A stretch of DNA of 64,000 nucleotides from Enterobacter sp. SA187 (GCF_001888805.2 NZ_CP019113.1:3534001-3598000); one strand, 5' to 3'; positions 23,568 through 32,568 are shown, counted from the stretch's first letter. Numbers and translations: made by a program. The notes: generated by a model from the letters alone, not told the origin.

Positions 23568-24524
23568 ATGAAACTCTGGCTCTCCGGTCTGGCATTGCTT
23601 CTGGCAACCACTACCGCGTCAGCTGGGAATTATCGCATCGTGCAATCCCCTTCGCAGAAGCTGGATGTCTGGATAGACGATATAAAGGATAACTCCCCGC
23701 AAAGCTGGTGCGCCGCTGAACTCCCGCTGCGTATTACCACGATGGGCGATAAAAACCCGTTCATTCTCAGTAACTTTATGCCACGCCTCGGCAAACTGCT
23801 GTTGAGTCAGTGCAGCACCCTGACGCAGATTAGCTGGCAGCTGGTGGATCCGCAGGATCATGTGCTGGCGACCGGCACCGCCAGTAAAGAGAGTGACTGG
23901 GCGCTGGATATCGCGCCGCAAACGCTGGAGCCGGAAGGCGCACCGGCGCAGGCCACCCTCTCCGCCCCGGCCGATCGCACCCCCTGGCTGGAATTTACCC
24001 TGCAGGATGGCTGCCATCTGCGCACCTTCTGGCGCGGCGATGCCAATGCCTCGGCGCTGTTTATTCCGGCCAAAGCGCAGGATCAGTGTGAGAAAGGCGG
24101 CTGGCTGAACGGCCGCAGCGAGATGGTGCAAAGCGGCGTCAATGGCGATAAGCGCATGATGATGACCTTTGTGCACGGTTTCCCGGTCAGCGGATTAAGC
24201 AGCGCGGTGAATGCCGATACGCTCCTTATCACCAGCGTCAATAATGAACGCATGGTGGTCAGCAACGAGCAGGCCCCGCAGAGCTGGATGATTTTGCCTT
24301 ACAGCCCGGAGATTAACGGCTGGAAAAGTAACGGCACGGTGGCCGTCGAAGTGTCCCGTGAACTGGCGCTGGACGAAGCGCGATTACAGACGCGCCTGAA
24401 TGCGGTACGCAAGGTCTGGTCGCAATGGCTGGAGCCGGGCACACCGCTGACGCTGCTGTTAATCGATAATTTGCATCCGCAACTTCGCGACCCGGCCGCC
24501 GGTTCGTGGCGCACGCAAAAATGA
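23568..24524 (+). CDS. Uncharacterised secreted protein of the pseudokinase module
   Basis: 318 aa with a clear Sec signal peptide (MKLWLSGLALLLATTTASA), so periplasmic or exported. I do not recognise a named domain. The mature protein is beta-rich in appearance, with four visible cysteines (in SWCAAEL, SQCSTL, DGCHLR and DQCEKG) that could form two disulfides. It lies 121 bases after the SH3 lipoprotein gene and 31 bases before the pseudokinase gene, all on one strand, which suggests a shared envelope task. Confidence 0.75.
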   Translation: MKLWLSGLALLLATTTASAGNYRIVQSPSQKLDVWIDDIKDNSPQSWCAAELPLRITTMGDKNPFILSNFMPRLGKLLLSQCSTLTQISWQLVDPQDHVLATGTASKESDWALDIAPQTLEPEGAPAQATLSAPADRTPWLEFTLQDGCHLRTFWRGDANASALFIPAKAQDQCEKGGWLNGRSEMVQSGVNGDKRMMMTFVHGFPVSGLSSAVNADTLLITSVNNERMVVSNEQAPQSWMILPYSPEINGWKSNGTVAVEVSRELALDEARLQTRLNAVRKVWSQWLEPGTPLTLLLIDNLHPQLRDPAAGSWRTQK

Positions 24525-24555
24525 TCACGTCCGTCTGGAACAGAGAAGCCGCATA

Positions 24556-25914
24556 ATGACAACCAGCGATTACACTCCAGCGATAGCCGACGCTCTGCCG
24601 CCGGGCTATCGTTTTGACGAATTTGAAATACAGGACGTTTTGCAGACCACGCCGTGCGAGATTGTCTATCGTGCGTGGGATCATCAGCTGGAACGCGCCG
24701 TTATCATTCGCGAATATATGCCGCGCGCGATGGTGGTGCGCAGCGATGACATGCACCTCGCGCTACGCAGCCAGCAGGATCATCCGGCATACAGCGCAGG
24801 TCTTACCGCCTTTATTCAGGACGCCCGCCGCCTGGCGAAGTTTAACTATCCGGAACTGGTGCAGGTGCTGCGCTTCTGGACGGAAAATGACACGGCCTAC
24901 ACGGTGACGCGCTATTACAGCGGCATCACCCTGGCGGAACTGCATCAGCAACAGCCGGACGTGCTGGACGAAGAGTGGGTGCGTCGTATCCTGCCGATGC
25001 TGTGCGGCGCGCTGGCGGCGCTGCATGCAGAAGGCGTGATCCATCGCGATTTATCGCAGAAAAGCATTCAGATCCAGGACAACGGCGTGCCGCTGCTGCT
25101 GACCTTTGGCGTCTCGCGTCCGCAGGGCGACGAGGTGCGCGATCTCAATACCACTATGCTGCATGCGGGCTATGCGCCGCTGGAGCAGTACAGCAGCGAT
25201 CTGGAAAATCAGATCGGACCCTGGACCGATATTTACGCCCTGGGCGCGGTGCTCTATACGCTGATCACAGGCGTTGCGCCCCCAGCCAGCGTGACGCGCA
25301 GCATTCAGGATAACTGTATTCGTCTGACGGAAAATCCACCGGCAGGCTGGTCACCGGCGCTGTTACGGGCCGTGGATCAGGCGCTGGCGCTGAAACCGGA
25401 AGCCCGTCCGCAGTCCATTGAAGCCTTTGCGGCGCTGGCGGAGATCAATACCCATCGCAGCACGGAAATTGGCGGGCTGAAAAAAACCGGCACGATGCTG
25501 GTGCCGGTAGAAGAAGCCGCGGCGGCAAAACCGCTGTGGGCGCGCGTTAAATCGCCGTTGCAAATCGCCGCAGGCGTGCTGGTCGGGGTGATCGTCGGGG
25601 CTTTATTGTTCCGCGGCGAGCCTGCGGAGGTTCCTGATGCGCCACCAACCGCGACGGCCACCCCAACGGCCACGCCGGTGACGCCTACGCCTGCGGGCGG
25701 GCTTATCGCGCGGGTGTATATCCGCATGAGCGATGCGGATCATCTGCTGGTAAACGGCAAGCCGCAGAAGGCGGTGGCCGCGTCGAGCGGGTTCGCGTTT
25801 ATTCAGCTCCCGGCCGGGAAGTATGATATTACGCTGCAAAGCGGCAGCCAGACGCATACGCAGTCGCTGGCGATCGCCACGCCGGGTACCTGGCTGATTA
25901 ATCCGCAGGGGTGA
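24556..25914 (+). CDS. Membrane-anchored Ser/Thr kinase-like protein, probably a pseudokinase
   Basis: 452 aa. Residues about 20-300 follow a bacterial Hanks-type kinase fold, with HRD (163-165), an APE-like GYAPLEQ (205-211) and the helix-F Asp in TDIYALG (225). Yet the nucleotide-binding motifs are degraded: the Gly-rich loop reads VLQTTPCEIVYRA with no glycine, the VAIK lysine is Arg (VIIREYMP, Arg52), the catalytic-loop Asn is Ser (HRDLSQKS) and DFG is TFG (183-185). I infer a pseudokinase that binds partners rather than phosphorylates. A TM helix (IAAGVLVGVIVGALLF, about 336-352), a Pro/Thr-rich linker and a small PEGA-like periplasmic domain (about 380-452) follow. It could sense something outside through that domain. 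A dispersed repeat starts 16 bases after the stop codon. Confidence 0.82.
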   Translation: MTTSDYTPAIADALPPGYRFDEFEIQDVLQTTPCEIVYRAWDHQLERAVIIREYMPRAMVVRSDDMHLALRSQQDHPAYSAGLTAFIQDARRLAKFNYPELVQVLRFWTENDTAYTVTRYYSGITLAELHQQQPDVLDEEWVRRILPMLCGALAALHAEGVIHRDLSQKSIQIQDNGVPLLLTFGVSRPQGDEVRDLNTTMLHAGYAPLEQYSSDLENQIGPWTDIYALGAVLYTLITGVAPPASVTRSIQDNCIRLTENPPAGWSPALLRAVDQALALKPEARPQSIEAFAALAEINTHRSTEIGGLKKTGTMLVPVEEAAAAKPLWARVKSPLQIAAGVLVGVIVGALLFRGEPAEVPDAPPTATATPTATPVTPTPAGGLIARVYIRMSDADHLLVNGKPQKAVAASSGFAFIQLPAGKYDITLQSGSQTHTQSLAIATPGTWLINPQG

Positions 25915-25930
25915 TTCGTTTCGTAGTAAA

Positions 25931-26402
25931 TTGCGCTCTTACTGGCTTCTGAGTACGGCTCAGACTCCAGGCGCACAGAGCGCGCAAGGGGCGGTCAGTC
26001 GCCGCCGCCCCCTGCCCCCCGGGCTCCCCACACTTCACGATTTCTAAAAAACACCACTCACAGATTCCTGTAAGTTAAAAAAAATTAACGCCACTCAGTC
26101 GTCTTATAAAGAATAAAAATAATGACGCGAGGGGTTGAGTCCCCGCTGAAACCGGCGAGCCGTAGGCCGGATGACAAGGGCTGGACGCCATGGATGGCGG
26201 CCAGAGGCGAAATGAGGCAGGATGCCGAATCGAGCCGACCGCGGGCAGACGGCCGGGAGGTGAGCGCAGTGCGCAGCACCGGTTTCTGTGCGGGGCCGCG
26301 GGGATTGCTAAGGGGGCCGCGGTGGCCCCCTTAGCACGTTCACCGTCAGCGGCGTCACGCCTGACTCAAAACGCAAAGTGAACGGAACATTCCACCAAAC
26401 CA
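25931..26402 (-). repeat. Structured dispersed repeat, copy B (inverted, internally deleted)
   Basis: Reverse complement of the family seen at 11583 and 30717. Its left edge TTGCGCTCTTACT corresponds to their right edge, and its right edge GAACGGAACATTCCAC to their left. A 157-bp block present in copy A between GGGAG at 11957-11961 and GGGAG at 12114-12118 is missing, leaving one GGGAG at the junction, as expected for deletion between short direct repeats. The 13-bp stem with the TGCTAAGGGGGCC arm is intact. The segment 26075-26125 has diverged and is AT-rich. It fills the gap between the pseudokinase gene and treA. Confidence 0.88.
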
Positions 26403-26453
26403 AACATTCCACAGAACCAAACATCCCTCCAAACCAAACATTCCACAGATCCG
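26386..26453. repeat. Four tandem 17-bp units abutting repeat copy B
   Basis: Units at 26386, 26403, 26420 and 26437 follow AACATTCCACAGAACCA with small changes and exact 17-base periodicity. The first unit is the terminal sequence of the dispersed repeat itself (compare GGTTTAGTGGAATGTT at the start of copy C), so the array looks like amplification of the element edge. Confidence 0.88.
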
Positions 26454-26587
26454 CCTGCCCCCCTCAAAATTTGCCTTCCATTGCGCAAAAAGTTAAATCC
26501 ACCACGCACCCTGCCCGATATTCGTCTACTGTTTTCTCAAGGTTGATTGCAGCGGTTTCGCTGTTCACCCCTCAAGGAGAATAATTA

Positions 26588-28321
26588 ATGACCAAACCTT
26601 TTATGCGCCGTCCCCACACGCTGTTTTTCGCCATGCAACTCGCGATTGGTGGCGCACTGCTGTCCCTTTCCGCCCCGCTGCTGGCCGATGAAGTGCAGAA
26701 CAAAGGCCAGCCGCAGTCGCCGGATGTCCTGCTTGGCCCGCTGTTTACCGATGTGCAGACCGCCAAACTCTTCCCGGATCAAAAAACCTTCGCCGATGCG
26801 GTGCCGAAAGGCGATCCGCTGATGGTGCTGGCGGATTACCGCATGCAGCGCAACCAGTCCGGCTTCGATCTGCGCCACTTTGTTGACGTGAACTTTATTG
26901 TGCCGGGCGAAGGCAAAAAATATGTGCCGCCTGCCGGACAAAGCCTGCGCGAGCATATCGACGGCCTGTGGTCCGAGCTGACGCGCACCACCGATACCGC
27001 CGGAAAATGGGACTCCCTGCTGCCGCTGCCGAAACCTTATGTCGTGCCTGGCGGCCGTTTCCGCGAGGTCTATTACTGGGACAGCTATTTCACCATGCTG
27101 GGGCTGGCTGAGAGCGACCACTGGGACAAAGTGCAGGATATGGTCGACAACTTCGCCCATGAACTGGACGCCTGGGGCCATATCCCCAACGGCAACCGCA
27201 GCTACTACCTGAGCCGTTCGCAGCCGCCCTTCTTCCCGTTTATGGTTGAGTTGTTAGCCACCCACGAAGGGGATGATGCGCTGAAGCAGTATCTGCCGCA
27301 GATGGAAAAAGAGTATCAGTACTGGATGGAGGGCGCAGACGCCCTGCAACCGGGAGAAGCCAGTAAGCGCGTGGTTAAACTTCCGGATGGCTCGCTGCTC
27401 AACCGCTACTGGGACGATCGCGACACCCCGCGCCCGGAATCCTGGCTGGCTGACGTGACCACGGCGAAAAACAACCCTAACCGCCCGGCGACGGAAATCT
27501 ATCGCGATTTGCGTGCGGCAGCGGCCTCCGGCTGGGACTTCAGCTCCCGCTGGATGGACGATCCCGAACAGCTCGGCACTATCCGCACCACCAGCATTGT
27601 GCCGGTGGATCTGAACGCGCTGATGTACAAGATGGAAAAAATGATCGCCCGCGCCAGCCAGGCGGCCGGCGATACGGGCAAAGCGCAGAAGTTTGAAGCG
27701 CTGGCGAATGCGCGCCAGAAGGCGATGGAAGCCAATCTGTGGAATGACAAGGACGGCTGGTACGCTGATTACGATCTGAAAACCAAAAAGGTGCGTAATC
27801 AACTGACCGCCGCCGCCCTGTTCCCGCTGTATGTTAACGCGGCGGCGAAAGATCGCGCGGATAAAGTGGCCGCAGCGACCGAGGCCCGGCTGATCAAGCC
27901 AGGCGGGCTCACCACCACCACAGTGAACAGCGGTCAGCAGTGGGATGCGCCGAACGGCTGGGCGCCGTTGCAGTGGGTCGCCACCGCTGGTCTGAAAAAC
28001 TATGACCATGAGAAGGCCGCAATGGATGTCACCTGGCGCTTCCTGAAAAACGTCCAGCATACTTATGACAGCAAGCAAAAATTGGTGGAGAAGTATGACG
28101 TCAGCAGCACCGGCACCGGTGGTGGCGGCGGTGAATACCCGCTACAGGACGGCTTTGGCTGGACCAACGGCGTGACGCTGATGATGCTGGATCTGGTCTG
28201 TCCGAAAGCGCAACCCTGCGATAACGTACCGGAGACGCAGCCCGCTGCGCAATCCACCGCGCAACCGGCTACCGCGCAGTCATCTGCTCCTGCCCCGACG
28301 GCAGAAAAAGTCGCACAATAA
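26588..28321 (+). CDS. treA: Periplasmic trehalase
   Basis: GH37 alpha,alpha-trehalase that splits trehalose to glucose in the periplasm. The 577-aa product has a signal peptide ending about residue 34 (APLLADE). Family signatures are PGGRFREVYYWDSYFTMLG and QQWDAPNGWAPLQW near the C-terminus, plus the Gly-rich GTGGGGGEYPLQDGFGWTNG. The C-terminal 45 residues are Ala/Gln/Pro-rich and probably disordered. Start at 26588 with AAGGAG upstream. In E. coli treA also lies close to ymgE and ycgR; here a receptor gene and two repeats are inserted around it. Confidence 0.96.
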   Translation: MTKPFMRRPHTLFFAMQLAIGGALLSLSAPLLADEVQNKGQPQSPDVLLGPLFTDVQTAKLFPDQKTFADAVPKGDPLMVLADYRMQRNQSGFDLRHFVDVNFIVPGEGKKYVPPAGQSLREHIDGLWSELTRTTDTAGKWDSLLPLPKPYVVPGGRFREVYYWDSYFTMLGLAESDHWDKVQDMVDNFAHELDAWGHIPNGNRSYYLSRSQPPFFPFMVELLATHEGDDALKQYLPQMEKEYQYWMEGADALQPGEASKRVVKLPDGSLLNRYWDDRDTPRPESWLADVTTAKNNPNRPATEIYRDLRAAAASGWDFSSRWMDDPEQLGTIRTTSIVPVDLNALMYKMEKMIARASQAAGDTGKAQKFEALANARQKAMEANLWNDKDGWYADYDLKTKKVRNQLTAAALFPLYVNAAAKDRADKVAAATEARLIKPGGLTTTTVNSGQQWDAPNGWAPLQWVATAGLKNYDHEKAAMDVTWRFLKNVQHTYDSKQKLVEKYDVSSTGTGGGGGEYPLQDGFGWTNGVTLMMLDLVCPKAQPCDNVPETQPAAQSTAQPATAQSSAPAPTAEKVAQ

Positions 28322-28329
28322 GCGGTTCG

Positions 28330-28357
28330 CCTGCTACCAGATTTGGTAGCAGGTTTT
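28330..28357 (+). terminator. treA terminator
   Basis: CCTGCTACCA and TGGTAGCAGG form a perfect 10-bp stem with a short loop, followed by TTTT, 9 bases after the treA stop. Confidence 0.85.
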
Positions 28358-28379
28358 AATGTGCGAAATCAACACATTG

Positions 28380-28407
28380 CCCGGCGGCGCAGGCTTGCCG
28401 GGCCTAC
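28380..28407. repeat. Single REP unit after treA
   Basis: Same 28-base palindromic unit as those at 3398 and 18061, located just past the treA terminator. Confidence 0.75.
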
Positions 28408-28471
28408 AGCAATCTCCTCACTCTCCCCTCGGTTAATCCCACACTGATTTTCCGTTGTATTCTTTAACGTT

Positions 28472-28490
28472 AACGATAATAATTCGCATT
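28472..28490. promoter_or_regulatory. Fur box upstream of the siderophore receptor gene
   Basis: AACGATAATAATTCGCATT closely resembles typical enterobacterial Fur boxes of the form GATAATAATTCTCATT. It lies about 80 bases upstream of the receptor ATG, implying iron repression. Confidence 0.7.
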
Positions 28491-28568
28491 CCTTTTACAT
28501 TTGTTAATACAAATTTCCTGTTTGTGGCGGAGGCTTGTTCCGCGCACAACGGTACTCAGGATCCCGGA

Positions 28569-30689
28569 ATGACCACGACATTATCCCTGAAACGTTCGTC
28601 CCTGCTGTGCGCTCTTGCGCTGGCGCTTCCTCATGCGGTGCTCGCGGAAGATACCGTGGTGGTTACCGCCACCGCGCCTCAGTCAGCCATTGCGCCGACC
28701 GAAGGCTATACCGTGCAAAGCACCCGCGGCGCGACCAAGACCGATGAACCGCTGATCACTACCGGTCAGTCGGTGTCCGTCGTTACCCGCCAGCAGATGG
28801 AAGATCAGGGCGTGGCGACGGTGTCCCAGGCGCTGGCCTATACGCCGGGGGTTTATTCCAGCTTCGGCGGCGGCGCTACCCGCTTCGATACCGTTTCCCT
28901 GCGCGGCTTCCACGGCGGCGACGTGGATAACCTGTTCCTCGACGGGATGCGTCTGATGAGCGACGGCGGCAGCCACAGTGTGTTGCAGGTGGATCCGTGG
29001 TTTATTGAGCGTGTCGATGTGGTGAAAGGCCCGTCATCGGCGCTGTACGGTCAGAGCGTGCCGGGCGGGCTGGTGAATCTCACCTCCAAACGCCCGCAGT
29101 TTAAACAGGAAGGCCATTTCCGTCTCAGCGGCGGTACCCATAACACCAAAGGCGGCGCCTTCGATTACACCGACGCGATCAACGAGCAGCTGGCGTTCCG
29201 CATTATCGGGATGACGCGCAGCAGCGATACCCAGTATGACAACACCCGCGAAGAGCGCTACGCCATCTCCCCGTCGCTGTTGTGGCAGCCGGATTCGGAT
29301 ACCAGCCTGCTGTTGCGCGCTTATCTGCAAAAAGATCCGACCGGCGGCTATCACGGCTCCCTGCCTCTCGACGGCACGCGCTTTGCCCACAATGGCCGCA
29401 AGCTCGACACCAGTACGAATGAAGGCGAAAGCGAAGACGGCTACCGTCGTCGTGAGCAGATCTACAGCCTGGAGTTCGATCACCAGTTCAACGATATCTG
29501 GTCAGTACACTCCAGCGGCAGCTATACCCATGCCAATGTATCACTGGATCAGGTGTATCAGACCGGCTGGATCGACGGCGGCGATACGCTGTCTCGCGGC
29601 TATAGCGGCAACCGTGGCTCACTGGATGCGTGGTCTACGGATAACCGCGTGCAGGCGGATTTCAATACCGGCGAGGTGGCGCATACGCTGATCCTCGGCG
29701 GCGAATACCATCGCTATCGCAACAATCTGTGGACAGGCGCGGGCAGCGCTTCGCCGCTCAACCCGTACACCGGTTACACTGCGCAGCATGGCCACGTTGT
29801 GACCTACAGCGATGACAACAACCGCCGCTATTACCAGACCGGCATCTATTTGCAGGATGAGATGGTGTGGGATCGCTGGCATATGGATCTCTCCGGCCGC
29901 TATGACCGCATCGTCTCTGAGCAGGTGAGCGACAGCAATGCCACCTCGAATCGTCGCCAGGATGATCATATCAGCGGCAGAGCGTCACTGCTGTATGCCT
30001 TTGAAAACGGTCTTTCCCCCTACATGAGCTACAGCCAGGCGATCACCCCGGCCTCGCTGCCAGGTGCGGACGGTACGCTGCTGAAACCGACCACCGCCGA
30101 GCAGTATGAAGCGGGTCTGAAATTCCAGCCGCCGGGCACCTCGGATATGTACAGCATTGCCCTTTACGACCTGACGCAGAAAGACGTCGCCACCCGCGAT
30201 ATTAATATCGCCACTGCGAGCTATCTGCCTGCCGGGAAAGTGCATTCCCAGGGAGTGGAAATCGAAGCCCGTAACCAGTTAACGCCACGCCTGAGCACCA
30301 TTGCGGGCTATACCTGGAATCGCCTGAAGTATCAGGATTCGCTCGATGGTAACAACGGTAATACGCCGCAGCTGACGCCGGACCAGATGGCCTCCTTCTG
30401 GGCAAACTATAAGTTTGATTACGGCCTGAGCGTCGGCGCGGGCGTGCGTTACATCGGCAAGCAGTGGGCGGATGATACAAACTCATCGCGCCTGCCGTCG
30501 GCTACGGTGTTTGATGCCTCGGTGCGTGCGGATCTGGGCGAGTGGTCAGCGCCGCTGAAAGGGGCGTTCGTGCAGGTGAATGCCAATAACCTCGGCGATC
30601 GTGAGTACGTGGCGGGATGCTACGGAACCAATAACTGCTATTACGCGGCGGAGCGCAGCGTGGTGGCGACCGTGGGATATGACTTCTGA
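28569..30689 (+). CDS. foxA: TonB-dependent hydroxamate siderophore receptor, FoxA-like
   Basis: 706-aa outer-membrane receptor. Signal peptide ends ALPHAVLA, then the TonB box-like DTVVVTA. A plug domain follows (ITTGQSVSVVTRQQMEDQGV, VKGPSSALYGQSVPGGLVN) and a 22-strand barrel ending VVATVGYDF. The barrel end NNLGDREYVAGCYGTNNCYYAAERS, with its two Cys, is typical of the FhuA/FoxA group, and plug and loop sequences resemble ferrioxamine B receptors (FoxA) more than FhuA. The ATG at 28569 precedes the signal peptide; the frame reaches further upstream through the Fur box, which rules out the longer start. No transport or reductase genes lie beside it, so it would rely on the general Fhu permease. 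Ligand is inferred from family resemblance. Confidence 0.8.
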   Translation: MTTTLSLKRSSLLCALALALPHAVLAEDTVVVTATAPQSAIAPTEGYTVQSTRGATKTDEPLITTGQSVSVVTRQQMEDQGVATVSQALAYTPGVYSSFGGGATRFDTVSLRGFHGGDVDNLFLDGMRLMSDGGSHSVLQVDPWFIERVDVVKGPSSALYGQSVPGGLVNLTSKRPQFKQEGHFRLSGGTHNTKGGAFDYTDAINEQLAFRIIGMTRSSDTQYDNTREERYAISPSLLWQPDSDTSLLLRAYLQKDPTGGYHGSLPLDGTRFAHNGRKLDTSTNEGESEDGYRRREQIYSLEFDHQFNDIWSVHSSGSYTHANVSLDQVYQTGWIDGGDTLSRGYSGNRGSLDAWSTDNRVQADFNTGEVAHTLILGGEYHRYRNNLWTGAGSASPLNPYTGYTAQHGHVVTYSDDNNRRYYQTGIYLQDEMVWDRWHMDLSGRYDRIVSEQVSDSNATSNRRQDDHISGRASLLYAFENGLSPYMSYSQAITPASLPGADGTLLKPTTAEQYEAGLKFQPPGTSDMYSIALYDLTQKDVATRDINIATASYLPAGKVHSQGVEIEARNQLTPRLSTIAGYTWNRLKYQDSLDGNNGNTPQLTPDQMASFWANYKFDYGLSVGAGVRYIGKQWADDTNSSRLPSATVFDASVRADLGEWSAPLKGAFVQVNANNLGDREYVAGCYGTNNCYYAAERSVVATVGYDF

Positions 30690-30716
30690 TCGCGTTGCGT
30701 ATTTCCTGTCGAACAG

Positions 30717-31345
30717 GGTTTAGTGGAATGTTCCGTTCACTTTGCGTTTCGCATCAAACGTAACACCGCTGATGGTGAACGTGCTAAGGGGGCCACCGCG
30801 GCCCCCTTAGCAATCCCCGCGGCCCCGCACAGAAACCGGTGCTGCGCACTGCGCTCACCTCCCGACCGTCTGCCCGCGGTCGGCTCGATTCGGCATCCTG
30901 CCTCATTTCGCCTCTGGCCGCCATCCATGGCGTCCAGCCCTTGTCATCCGGCCTCCGGCTCACCGGTTTCAGCGGGGACTCAATCCCTCGCGTTAATTAC
31001 GATGACGGTTTGTTACGACTGAGTGGCTGTGTGTTTGTCTGAACTTACAGGAAGCTGTGAGTGGTGTTTTTTAGAAATCATGAAGTGTGGGGAGTCCGGC
31101 TGAAAATCGCTGAGGCGTTCCCTTACGGCCGGGGCAGCCCGCATGGATGCGGGCTGAGGGCGCGACTTGCAGGGACGCTGCATCACGCCCGACCCGAAGC
31201 CGGAAGGGATAAGCCGAAGGCACCGCGAAGCGGCGATTTTCCTGCCGGGAGCCCGGGGGTGCAGGGGGCGGCGGCGACTGGCCGCCCCTTGCGCGCTCTG
31301 TGCGCCTGAAGTCTGAGCCATACTCAGAAGTCAGTAAGAGCGCAA
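30717..31345 (+). repeat. Structured dispersed repeat, copy C (629 bp)
   Basis: Same orientation and nearly the same length as copy A, with scattered single-base differences and a divergent 3' 50 bases (GAAGTCTGAGCCATACTCAG before AGTCAGTAAGAGCGCAA). It begins GGTTTAGTGGAATGTTCCG 27 bases after the receptor stop codon and ends 24 bases before the ymgE stop, so it occupies the entire gap between two convergent genes. Confidence 0.9.
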
Positions 31346-31369
31346 CAGACCACAATACTAATAGCTAAT

Positions 31370-31624
31370 TTACCCGCGACGCAGCAAACGGAACAGCGCC
31401 AGTACCACAATCGCACCTACCACCGCGACCAGGAAGCTGTGCAGATCAAAACCTGTCACGTCGCCGCCAAAGCCGAACATCGTCGCCAGCCAGCCGCCGA
31501 CCACGGCACCCACCACCCCAAGAATACAGGTCAGAATGAAACCACCGCCATCACGTCCTGGCATGATTAATTTAGCGATAACACCGGCAATAAGACCAAA
31601 AATGATCCACGCAATAATGCCCAT
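31370..31624 (-). CDS. ymgE: YmgE, GlsB/YeaQ/YmgE family small membrane protein
   Basis: 84-aa protein made almost wholly of three hydrophobic, glycine-rich helices (IIAWIIFGLIAGVIAKLIMPG, LTCILGVVGAVVGGWLATM, FLVAVVGAIVVLALFRLLRRG), the hallmark of the transglycosylase-associated YeaQ/YmgE family. Inner membrane; biochemical role unknown, linked in E. coli to stress conditions. ymgE sits between treA and ycgR as in E. coli. Confidence 0.9.
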   Translation of the reverse strand: MGIIAWIIFGLIAGVIAKLIMPGRDGGGFILTCILGVVGAVVGGWLATMFGFGGDVTGFDLHSFLVAVVGAIVVLALFRLLRRG

Positions 31625-31767
31625 TTTGCATTTCCTCTTTTTGTTGTGACTTGATATTGCAAGATTGATTTCCTGCCCACGACGCTAAGTATAGGCAACC
31701 ACAGCAAAAGGGTTAGTTGTCACAGACTTAATTCAGTTTAATCGCAAAAAATATTTGGTCGTTTGTA

Positions 31768-31794
31768 TTAAGTTTCCCGCCGCCATGCCGATAT
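31768..31794 (+). promoter_or_regulatory. sigma28 (FliA) promoter of ycgR
   Basis: TTAAGTTT, an 11-base spacer, then GCCGATAT, 39 bases before the ycgR start. It matches known class-3 flagellar control of ycgR in E. coli and Salmonella. Confidence 0.8.
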
Positions 31795-31833
31795 ATTCCC
31801 GACAGGCGATACGCTATTAAGGAGCCATCCGGC

Positions 31834-32565
31834 GTGAGTAATTATAGTGAGCAGTTTCTGAAGCAGACCCCACTGGCCGTACTGGGGGTATTGCGCGATC
31901 TGCAAAAAGGCCAGGTGCCACTGCGCATCTCATGGGCCAGCGGTCAGTTCATCAGTAAGATCCTCGATGTTACGCCGGAAGGGCTGGTGATGGACTATGG
32001 CAGCCAGGAATACGATAACAAAGCCGTTCAGCGTGCCGAAAATATCGCCATCACGGCGGAAACCCGTGGCGCAAAAGTTGAATTTACGCTGCCCCGTTTA
32101 CAGAGCGGTCAGTACCAGGCACTGCCAGCCTTTACCACGCCACTGCCTGCTGAACTCTGGTTTATCCAGCGCCGGGAATATTTCCGCATTTCCGCCCCGC
32201 TCTATCCGGCCTATTACTGCAAAGCCAGAATGCCGGATAAATCCATGCTGCGTTTCCGTTTGTTTGATTTGTCCCTTGGCGGCATGGGCGCGCTGCTGGA
32301 AGGTAACGCGCCGGAAGCGCTGAAGGAAGGTCTGCGCTTTACGCAGATTGAACTGGATATGGCGGGATGGGGTCAGTTCTATTTCGATGCCCAGTTACTG
32401 TCGATCAGCGAGCGCACCGTGGTGGACGGCAAAAACGAAACCGTCACCACGCCGCGCCTGAGCTTCCGCTTTCTGAATGTGAATCCGGCAGTTGAGCGCG
32501 AGCTCCAGCGCATTATTTTCTCGCTGGAGCGCGAAGCGCATCAACGGGCGAACAACGTTCGCTAG
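31834..32565 (+). CDS. ycgR: YcgR, cyclic di-GMP-responsive flagellar brake
   Basis: 243-aa cytoplasmic protein with an N-terminal YcgR domain (about 1-110) and a C-terminal PilZ domain. The c-di-GMP motif is visible as RREYFRIS (RxxxR) and DLSLGGMG (D/NxSxxG). When loaded with c-di-GMP it binds the flagellar motor and slows swimming. The start codon is GTG, with GGAG 9 bases upstream. With pgaABCD and pdeD this gives three c-di-GMP-linked functions in the window. It is convergent with emtA, 3 bases apart. Confidence 0.95.
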   Translation: MSNYSEQFLKQTPLAVLGVLRDLQKGQVPLRISWASGQFISKILDVTPEGLVMDYGSQEYDNKAVQRAENIAITAETRGAKVEFTLPRLQSGQYQALPAFTTPLPAELWFIQRREYFRISAPLYPAYYCKARMPDKSMLRFRLFDLSLGGMGALLEGNAPEALKEGLRFTQIELDMAGWGQFYFDAQLLSISERTVVDGKNETVTTPRLSFRFLNVNPAVERELQRIIFSLEREAHQRANNVR

Positions 32566-32568
32566 GCG

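Noticed and set aside
26386..26453. CRISPR array
   Set aside because: The 17-bp units are directly contiguous, with no spacers and no cas genes.
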